A DNA stretch of 64,000 nucleotides, taken from Pontibacter ummariensis (GTDB lineage: Bacteria > Bacteroidota > Bacteroidia > Cytophagales > Hymenobacteraceae). The position numbers were made by a program, and so were the translations under genes. The first letter of the stretch is position 1; each line of letters begins with the position of its first letter. A model generated the notes under the pieces. The model was not told the DNA's origin and made no database searches. It was given only the letters and a program-made list of their open reading frames with translations. This document shows positions 55,650 through 64,000 of the stretch, in pieces. Where the stretch lies: assembly GCF_900188175.1 (NCBI RefSeq), contig NZ_FZOQ01000009.1:124001-188000 (forward strand), given 5' to 3'.

Positions 55650-56714
55650 ATGCGAATCGAATTTTTACCGGCATATAATGGAGATGCCATCTGCATAAAC
55701 TTTAAGCATGAAAATGCCGCCGTTAATATTCTGATAGATGGGGGGACTAAACAGACCTACCAGACCAAAGGAAAAAAGAACACCATCGTAAACGGGCCAC
55801 TGAAACATCTTGTTGAGGCGATCAGAGAACGAAATGAAAAGATTGACCTTTTGATCCTTACCCATATTGATGATGATCATATCGGCGGGATAATGAAGTG
55901 GCTAGAGAATGATAAAAAAGCACTTAAGTTGATCGGCGAAGTTTGGTTCAATAGCGGCAAGACTATCGCGAGCTATCTTAATGTATCCGAGATTAAAATC
56001 CCCGAATTACAATTAGTTCCTCATGATACGACTGAAACCGGCGTCGGTCAGGGCGTTAATTTCGAGAAACTTATCCGAGAAGCTAAGGTATGGAACGAAG
56101 CGATTGTCGCTCAAGGGCAATGCCTGGAGTTTAAAGGTACGACCTTCAAGATATTATCGCCATCTCCAGCCGGATTAAAAGCTTTGCATGACAAATGGTT
56201 CAGGGAGGCCCCCGATTCTTTGACTGCAGTAGCTACAGACTACGATCAAAGTTTGGAGCACCACCTTTCGAAACTTATCTCGGACCCTGATGGAAGCATC
56301 CATAATGGCAGTTCCATTGCTTTTATTTGGGTTCACAACGAAAAGAATTATCTTTTTCTTTCCGATGCCCACGCGGACACGCTGATTGACGGATTTAAAC
56401 TTTTTGAATATGATAAAGAAAATCCAATCCCTGCTGAAGTTGTCAAGCTGAGCCACCATGGCAGTAATCGGAACATCTCTCTGGAGCTTCTGGAGGTGAT
56501 TGATGCCAATCAGTTCGTGGTAACAACTAACGGAGACAAGCATGGTCACCCTGATAAAAAAGGACTTGCCAAGATACTGAAAAGTAAATCAAACCCGCTC
56601 ATTAGGTTCAATTATCCAAAACGTATCGACGATATCTTTACAGCAGAAGATCGTAAATTTATTGAGTTCAGGACAGACACCGCCCTTGACGGAATTATTA
56701 TTGAAGAGGAATGA
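55650..56714 (+). CDS. ComEC-like metallo-beta-lactamase-fold hydrolase, defence operon gene 1
   Basis: A 354-residue soluble hydrolase. It starts RIEFLPAYNGDAICINF, the NGDA motif of the ComEC/Rec2 group, and has the metal motif THIDDDHIGG (H-x-D-x-D-H) at about 71-80, LFLSDAHAD at about 225-235 and KLSHHGSN at about 265-272. No signal peptide or membrane helix. ComEC-type domains cut single-stranded DNA; whether this one acts on nucleic acid or nucleotides is not known. The next gene starts in a 4-nt ATGA overlap, so it opens a coupled four-gene operon. Base composition is AT-richer than the core. Confidence 0.88.
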   Translation: MRIEFLPAYNGDAICINFKHENAAVNILIDGGTKQTYQTKGKKNTIVNGPLKHLVEAIRERNEKIDLLILTHIDDDHIGGIMKWLENDKKALKLIGEVWFNSGKTIASYLNVSEIKIPELQLVPHDTTETGVGQGVNFEKLIREAKVWNEAIVAQGQCLEFKGTTFKILSPSPAGLKALHDKWFREAPDSLTAVATDYDQSLEHHLSKLISDPDGSIHNGSSIAFIWVHNEKNYLFLSDAHADTLIDGFKLFEYDKENPIPAEVVKLSHHGSNRNISLELLEVIDANQFVVTTNGDKHGHPDKKGLAKILKSKSNPLIRFNYPKRIDDIFTAEDRKFIEFRTDTALDGIIIEEE

Positions 56715-58009
56715 AATACGACTACATTGGTTTTTCGCTGATCGTCTGCGGGGGAAGCGGATGCATTTTCAAAGTGCACGGTGTCGACTATATGTATGTA
56801 CTGACCGCGAAACATCTCATTGAAGGACAAAAAGTAACTGTAAAGCGACAGTTCATTGATGAGGACGGCCAGCCTAAGGAGATATCGTTAAAAGTACTGG
56901 GTGAGCCATTTTTGAATAAGGATGTTAACAAAGATGCCGCGATTTTAAAGGTGGAGTACCTTCCGGCGATCGAATCACTGGCAAGGTGGGATACCCCATT
57001 AACCATCGATACAGAAATGACGCTCGCGGGTTTTCCGAATAGTCGATCGAAAAAAACCTATGGTTTCAGGATGGATAAATTGACCTCCAGGAATAGCAAG
57101 GAGTATAACTATATCGAGTGCAAGCTCTCTACACCTTCCACATACGGCGAAATCGTTGGCCTCTCAGGGGGTGGCACCTTTCATTCATCGAATGGGCAAC
57201 ATTATCTGACAGGCATTCAATCAAAAATGGCTGCTGAAGATGATGAGGAGATGTTGAACAATGTTGACATCATGCCTTTGGCCTTTTTTGATGACATTAT
57301 AGCAGAGCACGATGAACTTGTACCTCTGGTATCCGAACACCTGCTTTGCTTTTCTACCCTAAAAAGCTACGCGTTAAAACTAGAGGGCTGCTACGGTGCA
57401 GTGCAAATGGATTTTACGCGAAACTATTTACAGGACATTACCGACGAAATCATTGCGAACAAGCTTACACCAACGGTCATCCGGGAATTCTTTACCTCCA
57501 AACTATTGGTTTATGAGGAAGACGATACCGTTCTTGGCAGTCGCGGGCTTTGGATCGCATGGCTTGAGTTTTTGGTGATCCTGCGGATCATTAAAGAAGA
57601 ACAAATTAGCGGCAAGAATATCGAAAGCCTTTTTAACGAGTTCCGCCTTATCTATTCGGATACAGATGGTGACTGGACAAATGAATTGCCTAAAATATTC
57701 CGCTCGAATTTTTATGGTATGTCGCAGGACGCTAAGGTAATTGTCGCTACCCAAGCACCACCCGTAAAATGGGTTATTGCCAACAAAGTGATCCCGAACA
57801 TTATTAGCGCCCATCCTCTGACGAAAAAGCATATGCAGATCGATGTTGGCCTAACTCACCCGCTGCAGAATTTTAAGTTAATGCACTTATATGCTTTTCA
57901 GCGAATAGGGATCATCGACAAAGAGGACGAATACTATAATTTTTCTGCGCTGAATGAGCCAGAACTTTTTGAAAAACTTAAAACTGAGTTTAATGCTATC
58001 TTCGCATGA
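56711..58009 (+). CDS. Cytoplasmic trypsin-like protease with helical C-terminus, operon gene 2
   Basis: A 432-residue protein with no signal peptide. The first 200 residues form a chymotrypsin-fold protease with a complete triad: His 35 (LTAKHLIEG), Asp 75 (NKDAAILKV) and Ser 152 (GLSGGGTF). The remaining 230 residues are helical (HELVPLVSEHLLCFSTLKSYALKLEG, WLEFLVILRIIKEEQIS) and not recognised; in ABC-three-component systems such C-terminal domains tether effectors to the rest of the machine. It overlaps the upstream gene by 4 nt and the downstream gene by 17 nt. A protease activated inside the cell by the ATPase partner is the likely logic. Confidence 0.84.
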   Translation: MKYDYIGFSLIVCGGSGCIFKVHGVDYMYVLTAKHLIEGQKVTVKRQFIDEDGQPKEISLKVLGEPFLNKDVNKDAAILKVEYLPAIESLARWDTPLTIDTEMTLAGFPNSRSKKTYGFRMDKLTSRNSKEYNYIECKLSTPSTYGEIVGLSGGGTFHSSNGQHYLTGIQSKMAAEDDEEMLNNVDIMPLAFFDDIIAEHDELVPLVSEHLLCFSTLKSYALKLEGCYGAVQMDFTRNYLQDITDEIIANKLTPTVIREFFTSKLLVYEEDDTVLGSRGLWIAWLEFLVILRIIKEEQISGKNIESLFNEFRLIYSDTDGDWTNELPKIFRSNFYGMSQDAKVIVATQAPPVKWVIANKVIPNIISAHPLTKKHMQIDVGLTHPLQNFKLMHLYAFQRIGIIDKEDEYYNFSALNEPELFEKLKTEFNAIFA

Positions 58010-58559
58010 TCATAATATCACCAAGTTCTTTAGTGAACGCTATCCAAACGAGTTCATTACATTCAAACTGATCGAATATAAAGGGAATGTCAGCGTTTTC
58101 GTCTTTTATTTTGAGGAAGAAAGTGAACTTGAAAAGACCTGGAGCAATGTATCAGGTAATGTAGCAGGGCTTTACCAGGCAGAGCTGGCAGAAGATTTCG
58201 ATATGTGGAACATTTACATGTTTTACCTATGCAGATCAGAGCTCTCGCTTGCTCTAAAGTATAAGATCGAGAATGACCGATTCTCCAGCAGAAAAATCGT
58301 GTTAGATAACTACGAGGAAGAGATCTCAGACATCGGGATCAACGATATCATCGATGAACATATCACAAATATCGATATCATGTATGACCCGAAAGAGGCG
58401 AAAAAGCTTGCACTTTCTCTTGATACCGGTACCGACAGGATCATCTGGGAGTTGATTAAAGACTTGTCCCTCAAACCCGGAAAAAAATCCTTACACGAGT
58501 CAGAACAGATTCTTTCACAGATAGAACAGAACATTAAAGATGAAGATCAGCAAAGTTGA
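57993..58559 (+). CDS. Small linker protein, candidate ABC-3C middle component, operon gene 3
   Basis: The ATG at 57993 gives a 188-residue protein; an upstream start (57954) would lie deeper inside gene 2. The N-terminal half is strand-rich (FITFKLIEYKGNVSVFVFYFEEE), the middle has DMWNIYMFYLCRSELSLALKYKIENDRFSSRKIVLD, and the C-terminus is helical and charged. No catalytic motif is visible. Size, position directly before the SMC-like ATPase and overlaps on both sides (17 and 20 nt) match the 'middle component' of ABC-three-component systems; the assignment is mainly by context. Confidence 0.7.
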   Translation: MLSSHDHNITKFFSERYPNEFITFKLIEYKGNVSVFVFYFEEESELEKTWSNVSGNVAGLYQAELAEDFDMWNIYMFYLCRSELSLALKYKIENDRFSSRKIVLDNYEEEISDIGINDIIDEHITNIDIMYDPKEAKKLALSLDTGTDRIIWELIKDLSLKPGKKSLHESEQILSQIEQNIKDEDQQS

Positions 58560-61500
58560 GATACAAGCATTCAGAGCTTACGACGAATTGAAAGATTGTA
58601 CTTTCGACTTTACCTTGCCGAATGGCACAACAGCGGACTTCGTTTCGTTGTACGCACCCAACGGATTTGGAAAAACATCATTTTACGATGCTGTAGAATG
58701 GGGTATTACCTCCAACATTTATCGCTTTATCAGACAGACTCGGATTAAGAGCTATGCAAGTGATGAAAAGCATCTTAATTATGAGTTGGCAAATAAGAAG
58801 TCTCCGCATTTCATCTTGCGCAATAAAAATAGTCCCGCTGATCGCGAAAGCTTTGTTCGCCTATACTTACTGAACGAGCCTGAGCCGAAATTCCGCTCCC
58901 TGAAAAAAGGAAGGATAGACAGTTCAGATTATCACTTCGACGAAAAGATGACCGAGGATATCAAGTTCCGAGATGTGATCCTTTCGCAGGACAACATTGA
59001 TGCTTTTTTGAGGGAGGACGATCCCTGCGAACGCTATGACAAGTTTATGAATCTATTCGGCGATGTTGACTTGAACCGGATATATACAAACGTCCTTTGC
59101 CTAATCAAGGTCAATGAAAATGAGATTGAACAACTTCGCAAACAAGTTGAAAAGCTTGAGCTTGACCTTCCGAAGGATGTGGACAGCCAGGTGCTTGAAA
59201 AGATTAACCTGCGTATCGACGAAATGATCAAACAGGGCGAAGTGATCGAAAAAATAAGACCCGAATTCACTGAAAGAGATTTCCTTGATTTCTCGAACAC
59301 GATCGCCGAAAGACTGGTCGAGTTACAGAATCATCTGGTAACGGCTAAGGGCGACTTAGACCAAATTTGTGAACAACAACTCAAGAAGGATGAATATGGC
59401 TTACTCAGAAATAAGAAGACAACCGATGAGGCCAGATTGAAAGTTCTGCAGACAGCGCTTAGCAAATTCCAAGAACTTAATAAAGCAAAAAACCGGCTTG
59501 CGCACATCGTGGCCTTACGGAACCAAACCTCTGCAGCTCAAAAGGAAACAGAGGATATATTTCGGCAATTTCCTTTATACCTTTCCAGCATCCAAAGAAT
59601 CACCGAGCAATCCGCTGAAATGGATAGCCAGAAGCATAAGGTATTAGTTGCAGAGAATGAACTCACCATGATCAGCACGCTCCTGACCAATGCCCAAGCG
59701 GAATTGAATGCAATCAACGGTACTTTATTCGATATCAGACAGCGGCAGTCGGACCTGCCTAGCATAGAGCGATCAATAAACGCCTTGACAATTGAGATCG
59801 AACAGATCAACCTGCAGCTGAAAACGTTCATGCAAGTCATAGACACGAACGAAAAAGAAACTCAGGTGAATACTGAGCAACAGAGGAAAACCTCGACCAT
59901 TTTTGATCTGATATCCAAAAATGATTTTGAAGTTAGGATTAATGTTAGCCCTGAGATTGCACAGCGTTTAACGTTGATTAAAACTTTCGAGGGCGACCTT
60001 AAAGAGTTGAATGCCAATCTGAAAAACATTGAGGGCGAAATCGCTAATCAGACCAATCTCAATAACGAACTCAAGCAACTCATCATTCTTTCCTCTGCAT
60101 TTGTCAACAAAAGCAACGCGGATACTTGCCCGGTCTGCCTGCACCAGTACGGAAGTTATGAGGTGCTTTCTGAACGGGTATTGAAGAACCCCCTGTTTAA
60201 TGATCTTCTACAGGAAAAGATAGCAGCAAAAAATAAGTTAAATTCCTCTATATCGGGAAAGGTAAATGGCATTAGCGCAGAGAAAAGGGAGATACTTGAT
60301 TTATTAAGCAGAGAACTTGCTGCGCTGAAAAACATTGCAACCCGCTTAACCCTTCAAAAAGGGCAGTTATTAGCCCAAAAGGAACAGATCAGGACACGTC
60401 TCGCAAATGCAGAGGCGGGGCGCAAAGATCTATTCCTGAAAATCGGCGGCGTCTCAACAACAGAGTATTCTGCATTATTGGTGCAACAGAACGATGAACA
60501 ACAAAAAGCGTCCAAGTTAAAGTCGGACGCAATCACAGAGTTGCAAAAGAAACTGGAAGACCAAAAAACGCTAATCGAGTCTTGGCGGAAGGCCATCCAG
60601 AACATCGAAAACGGTATGCGTACATACCGCCTTACCGAGGAATTCATAAACGTTGATCAGTTCCTTCGTAAAAAAGGTTATACCAATTATGGAACTGAAG
60701 AAATCGCCTCTTTATTAGCCAAGCTGACCAAAGATCTTGAAGACGTCATCGCCGATGAGAAACTGGTTAGTGAAGATATCCAAGGCCTCGCTGAGGAACT
60801 GAAAAATTATAATGAATTAAAGCTCAATACCGATATAGCAGCATTGGAAGTCCAGCTCCGTCAGAATAGCGAGATCGTCAATGGATTTGAGACTTTCCTT
60901 TCGCGATTCTTGTCGACTGAACCGGAACCGAAGGCCATTAATGAAACTGAAGTGCTCAATAATGCGGAGAACAATGCCAAAGTTAGAGTAGAACGAATGC
61001 AGGCCTTGATTGAGGAATTAGAAAAGATTGAAGGTTTTAAGAACAACGTGATGCCATTGCTTCGGTACAACGGCGTGCGTGACCAGATCGAAAAGAAGAG
61101 TGAACGGCTGTCATTCTTAACGGAAAAATTGAACGTGCGTCTTTACAGCGAAAAAAATCGGTTAGCAACGATAATCGACGAACAGATCCAATCATTCTTC
61201 TATGAGGATCTCATCAATCAGTTATATCAAAAGATAGATCCGCATCCAAATTACAAGCGAATAAAGTTCAAGTGCGATTTTAACGACAATAAGCCGAAAT
61301 TGAACGTATTCGTCACAGGTTCGGAGGAAGAGCATATTATTCCCAACTTATATTTCAGTACGGCCCAAACTAACATACTTAGCCTAAGTATCTTTTTGGC
61401 AAAAGCACTGAATGCCCGCGACGAAAACGGTGAGCAGATCAATTGTATCTTCATAGACGACCCTATCCAGTCGTTGGACAGTATTAATATTTTGTCCACG

Positions 61501-61683
61501 ATTGATCTTATTCGCAGTCTGGTAGTGAACTTTGGTAAGCAGATCATCCTGTCTACTCACGATGAGAACTTCCATATTCTGCTACAGAAGAAGATTCCAT
61601 CGGGGTTATTTAACTCTAAATTCTTAGAGCTTGAAACTTTTGGAAAAGTAAGGAGTGACATTGTATTTAATAAAGAAGAATAG
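58540..61683 (+). CDS. SMC/Rad50-like ATPase with CxxC hook, operon gene 4
   Basis: A 1047-residue ABC-type ATPase. The N-terminal head starts KISKVEIQAFRAYDEL with Walker A APNGFGKTSF (39-48). A coiled coil runs about 180-480 and 560-880, broken by a hook with Cys 530 and Cys 533 in DTCPVCLHQYG. The C-terminal head has the signature region YFSTAQTNILSLSIFLAKAL, Walker B CIFIDDPIQSLDS near 970 and the H-loop ILSTHDENF. This is the domain order of Rad50 and of the ATPases of ABC-three-component, Wadjet-like and related conflict systems. It likely senses foreign DNA and drives the hydrolase and protease. An intrinsic terminator follows at 61898. Confidence 0.9.
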   Translation: MKISKVEIQAFRAYDELKDCTFDFTLPNGTTADFVSLYAPNGFGKTSFYDAVEWGITSNIYRFIRQTRIKSYASDEKHLNYELANKKSPHFILRNKNSPADRESFVRLYLLNEPEPKFRSLKKGRIDSSDYHFDEKMTEDIKFRDVILSQDNIDAFLREDDPCERYDKFMNLFGDVDLNRIYTNVLCLIKVNENEIEQLRKQVEKLELDLPKDVDSQVLEKINLRIDEMIKQGEVIEKIRPEFTERDFLDFSNTIAERLVELQNHLVTAKGDLDQICEQQLKKDEYGLLRNKKTTDEARLKVLQTALSKFQELNKAKNRLAHIVALRNQTSAAQKETEDIFRQFPLYLSSIQRITEQSAEMDSQKHKVLVAENELTMISTLLTNAQAELNAINGTLFDIRQRQSDLPSIERSINALTIEIEQINLQLKTFMQVIDTNEKETQVNTEQQRKTSTIFDLISKNDFEVRINVSPEIAQRLTLIKTFEGDLKELNANLKNIEGEIANQTNLNNELKQLIILSSAFVNKSNADTCPVCLHQYGSYEVLSERVLKNPLFNDLLQEKIAAKNKLNSSISGKVNGISAEKREILDLLSRELAALKNIATRLTLQKGQLLAQKEQIRTRLANAEAGRKDLFLKIGGVSTTEYSALLVQQNDEQQKASKLKSDAITELQKKLEDQKTLIESWRKAIQNIENGMRTYRLTEEFINVDQFLRKKGYTNYGTEEIASLLAKLTKDLEDVIADEKLVSEDIQGLAEELKNYNELKLNTDIAALEVQLRQNSEIVNGFETFLSRFLSTEPEPKAINETEVLNNAENNAKVRVERMQALIEELEKIEGFKNNVMPLLRYNGVRDQIEKKSERLSFLTEKLNVRLYSEKNRLATIIDEQIQSFFYEDLINQLYQKIDPHPNYKRIKFKCDFNDNKPKLNVFVTGSEEEHIIPNLYFSTAQTNILSLSIFLAKALNARDENGEQINCIFIDDPIQSLDSINILSTIDLIRSLVVNFGKQIILSTHDENFHILLQKKIPSGLFNSKFLELETFGKVRSDIVFNKEE

Positions 61684-62396
61684 GGATAGACTTATGCCCT
61701 CCTCTCTACTTGAACAAGAGCAAAACTAGTCCTAAAAGTTAGTTATCCAAAAATCAATACCATTATAAAGTTGGTTAGTTAGAAAGCACTATCATAGGAT
61801 CTTTATTTCCGTTTGGGATTGGTAAATTAAAATAAGTAATTACGTCACTAAAATCCTTATGGATAAAGTTCGATATTTCACACCTTCGGTCTACACCAAA
61901 GGCCTTCAGTTAACGCTGAAGGCCTTTTTTCTTTTACTTCGGACACTATTCGGACGCTAAAGCTGCGCATATTTGTCGTACGCTCCCCATAAGTAGGCTG
62001 ATTAGACCCTCATCGGGAGCTAATGCATCTTTACTTTTCCTTCCATCTTCCAGCGCTACCTGCTCCTACTCTCTTAGTATCCCCTCTAATAAGTGCTTGA
62101 AGATACGCTTTAGAAATAAGGCTGCTCTACTGTATCACCATCTCATCTTATAAATCAAAATACCGGTTTGATTTGTGAGACGGCAATTCGGGGCTTACTT
62201 TCAATAAATCTTGCATACTGCTTACAAGCATCGATAAAACGGCCTCTTATGAGACAGCATAATTAAGGGGAGGATCCGGTGATAGTGATCTTGATATATA
62301 GTATATTCGTTAGTCCAGTTCCGGTTATTGGTCAAAAAAGACCATAAGCCGTATGTTTACGCATATCCAGTAGTTGTGCCAAATTTTAATTATAAG
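61684..62396. other. 713-nt intergenic region after the four-gene operon
   Basis: It contains the operon terminator (61898-61927) and a palindrome aaatcaaa-7nt-tttgattt (62152-62174). An in-frame open stretch from 62295 precedes the next gene and could extend it if a TTG at 62328 is used. No other gene or RNA recognised. Confidence 0.5.
61898..61927 (+). terminator. Terminator of the four-gene operon
   Basis: A 12-bp perfect stem (aaaggccttcag / ctgaaggccttt), 6-nt loop and T-run, about 215 nt after the ATPase stop. Confidence 0.85.
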
Positions 62397-63407
62397 ATGG
62401 AAGATAGAAAAAAGTATTTATTGAACTCCTCATTACTGTATGACAGCTTGTTACGACAAACAGATAATAGCTGCATTAGACGTTTTCTTGCATTTAAAAT
62501 AATAACAAATGCAATGTCATATGAAGACCTTTTTAACAATAGAATATTTAATGACTTTAGACAAATTAGGAATGTTTTTCTAGCTCATAAACAAGAGAAC
62601 TCTTTCATTCAGGCATATAGCACATCTGACAGCATAACGGACAATAAAATTCAGGATTTGCTTAAGTTCATGAAAGAAAATCTATCAGATCCTAATAACT
62701 ATCTAACTTTTAATGAGCTTATTGACCAGAGTATAAAGACGGATCTTGAAAATCTGTCAAAACAAATATTAAGCCTATTTCATGAAGAATTTTACGAAGG
62801 GTTTAGGATCAGCAACAACTTCTTATGCACAGGCAATGGACAAATAAAGGAAATGTCATCTAGTGCATTGTCAGGTGTATTTTATAGATATAATAGTTCA
62901 AAGGAGCTGAGTACTCTTGCAAACTACTTTATTTCTAATCTTATTAAAGACCCGAAATTTGAAAATGCTCTTATAAACTTTAAAATTGACTACTTACTAC
63001 ATGCTGTAAATATGTATGACTGCATCTATAAGGATACCAAAAATAATCACTCTATTGATGGTCTTCTAGAAGTAATGCAAGAAACAGGGATGGGAGATAC
63101 TTCTTATCTTGACAATTTAAAGACAGACAGCGGTCATATACAGATTTATAAAAGTATGCGGCAAATTAGAAATAAGCTTGCTGGTCACATGGACACAAAG
63201 AAACCCCTTGCTTACCATTTGCAAAAAGCTAAAGATTTTGACATTTCCATTGCTTATGACTTTGTAAACGAACTTGATAAAGCTGTTTATGATGCAGGTG
63301 AAACACATGTAGCCATTCAAAGCAACTATTTCAATTTTAATCTAAAACTTGATTCACCTGACATTACAGGGATGGAAGATTTTGCTAATCAGAACTACTT
63401 CGATTGA
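62397..63407 (+). CDS. HEPN-like protein with two R-x5-H motifs, unknown
   Basis: A 336-residue, almost entirely helical, AT-rich gene. The ATG at 62397 is used; a TTG at 62328 would add 23 residues. Two matching motifs, RQIRNVFLAH (R58 to H64) and RQIRNKLAGH (R258 to H264), are exactly 200 residues apart, which points to an internal duplication. The R-x4-6-H pattern at the end of a helix is the active-site mark of HEPN RNases found in toxins and abortive-infection proteins. No signal peptide. Family not recognised, so RNase activity is inference. It stands behind the defence operon on the same strand but after a terminator, so is probably a separate transcript. Confidence 0.7.
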   Translation: MEDRKKYLLNSSLLYDSLLRQTDNSCIRRFLAFKIITNAMSYEDLFNNRIFNDFRQIRNVFLAHKQENSFIQAYSTSDSITDNKIQDLLKFMKENLSDPNNYLTFNELIDQSIKTDLENLSKQILSLFHEEFYEGFRISNNFLCTGNGQIKEMSSSALSGVFYRYNSSKELSTLANYFISNLIKDPKFENALINFKIDYLLHAVNMYDCIYKDTKNNHSIDGLLEVMQETGMGDTSYLDNLKTDSGHIQIYKSMRQIRNKLAGHMDTKKPLAYHLQKAKDFDISIAYDFVNELDKAVYDAGETHVAIQSNYFNFNLKLDSPDITGMEDFANQNYFD

Positions 63408-63676
63408 AAAAATGGCACAACAACAGCTGAAAATTATTGCAGCCCTTTTGGACAGCAACAACAGTCTTATTCTTTGTTGTTGCTGCTTGATCTTTCCCGT
63501 CTCTACTCCCTCTCACTACAATTAATAAAAATATTAAAGTATCCAATATAACATTTTTTAAAAAAATTAGTAAGGCTACTACTATAAAGCATTGCCAAAT
63601 TAAAAGTAAAACTAGTTTTTTCCTACTCGTCAATTATCCTATAATTATAACAAGTTTAGTGATTGAGCTCCTAATT

Positions 63677-64000
63677 ATGATTAATACTCGCGAAGAACTT
63701 CTTAATGCCCTTGCTGAGGCAGCAGAACTAGAACATGGATTGCTAATCCAATATCTATTCGCTGCCTTTTCCCTAAAACGGCGACCAGATGAAGGAATTA
63801 GTTTGACACAACAGTTAATGATTGAAGATTGGGAAAAAACCATTCTTTCTGTTGCGCATCAGGAAATGTATCACCTTGCAAATGTTTGTAATTTATTATC
63901 AGCAATAGGAGGGGCTCCAAGGTTTGAGCGGCCAAATTTTCCACAGCCTTTAAAAAAGTATTATCCCTTCGATTTTCAATTAGAAAAATTCAATGATTTT
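63677..64000 (+). CDS. Ferritin-like domain protein, 5' part only
   Basis: The ATG at 63677 opens 108 codons running off the right edge. The start MINTREELLNALAEAAELEHGLLIQYLFAAFSLKRR and the motif VAHQEMYHLANVCNLLSAIGGAP, followed by RPNFPQ, match the ferritin-like (VioB/RebD-type) domain that carries Glu/His metal ligands; ELEH and HQEMYH hold the expected residues. Members occur in pigment and other secondary pathways and as free-standing proteins. Codon use is AT-rich like the preceding gene. The rest of the protein, and so its role, is not visible. Confidence 0.78.
   Translation, partial: MINTREELLNALAEAAELEHGLLIQYLFAAFSLKRRPDEGISLTQQLMIEDWEKTILSVAHQEMYHLANVCNLLSAIGGAPRFERPNFPQPLKKYYPFDFQLEKFNDF

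Noticed and set aside
63385..63633. Minus-strand 82-codon frame after the HEPN-like gene
   Set aside because: It overlaps the 3' end of the upstream gene, lies in AT-rich low-complexity DNA and has no supporting motif.

Overview
The window looks like a chromosome segment of a Bacteroidota bacterium, most likely from the Hymenobacteraceae/Pontibacter neighbourhood (inferred from protein character, not from a search). Several genes are preceded by the Bacteroidota -7 promoter box TAnnTTTG. Many secreted proteins carry lipoprotein signal peptides, and families typical of the phylum are present (DUF4199 membrane proteins, a BT4734/VirE replication protein). It divides into a core chromosome (1-36.5 kb) and an accessory island (36.5 kb to the right edge, which is not reached).

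Core, 1-36.5 kb. A sugar-phosphate block opens the window: the 3' part of fbaA, a PfkB-type kinase, trehalose-phosphatase otsB, a beta-phosphoglucomutase-like HAD enzyme and pgi. Next come envelope and stress genes: an unusual lipoprotein with a DRH/DRDQ motif, topoisomerase IB, an M16 peptidase, two M48 peptidases, an App1-like lipid phosphatase, monofunctional transglycosylase mtgA, a Lon-N-domain protein, a membrane-anchored metallophosphoesterase, a lipid kinase and a YkuD-like L,D-transpeptidase. Small lipoproteins, tandem DUF4199 proteins, an ABC-F ATPase whose second Walker A lacks its lysine, and two tandem lmo0937-type mini membrane proteins follow. The core ends with a 3-hydroxyacyl-CoA dehydrogenase, dapD, a glycosyltransferase, fabH, a DtxR/MntR-like regulator, an Nramp-UspA fusion transporter, a thioredoxin and mnmE. 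The fabH-regulator-Nramp stretch holds two palindromes resembling metalloregulator operators.

Island, 36.5-64 kb. Directly downstream of mnmE are a two-gene operon (zinc-finger/excisionase-like protein plus tyrosine recombinase) and another excisionase-like gene. A large serine recombinase (39.1-40.8 kb, minus strand) then ends inside a sequence that reads like the 3' end of a tRNA, so 39.14-39.17 kb is a likely element boundary. Behind it lie a small helper gene, a MerR-like protein, a primase/helicase-like VirE protein and several repeat clusters that could be replication or control sites. Next is a minus-strand type I restriction-modification operon hsdM-hsdS-(DUF262/DUF1524)-hsdR, 45.9-54.4 kb, AT-richer than the core. 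A decayed group II intron reverse transcriptase lies at about 54.8-55.5 kb.

The most interesting block is 55.65-61.68 kb, four overlapping plus-strand genes: a ComEC-like metallo-beta-lactamase-fold hydrolase, a cytoplasmic trypsin-like protease with a long helical C-terminus, a small unrecognised protein, and a 1047-residue SMC/Rad50-like ATPase with a CxxC hook. The layout matches the idea of ABC-three-component conflict systems, with two enzymatic effectors. A following AT-rich gene carries two R-x5-H motifs exactly 200 residues apart (HEPN-like RNase candidate), and the window ends inside a ferritin-like protein gene. The restriction operon, the four-gene system and the HEPN candidate together look like a defence island.
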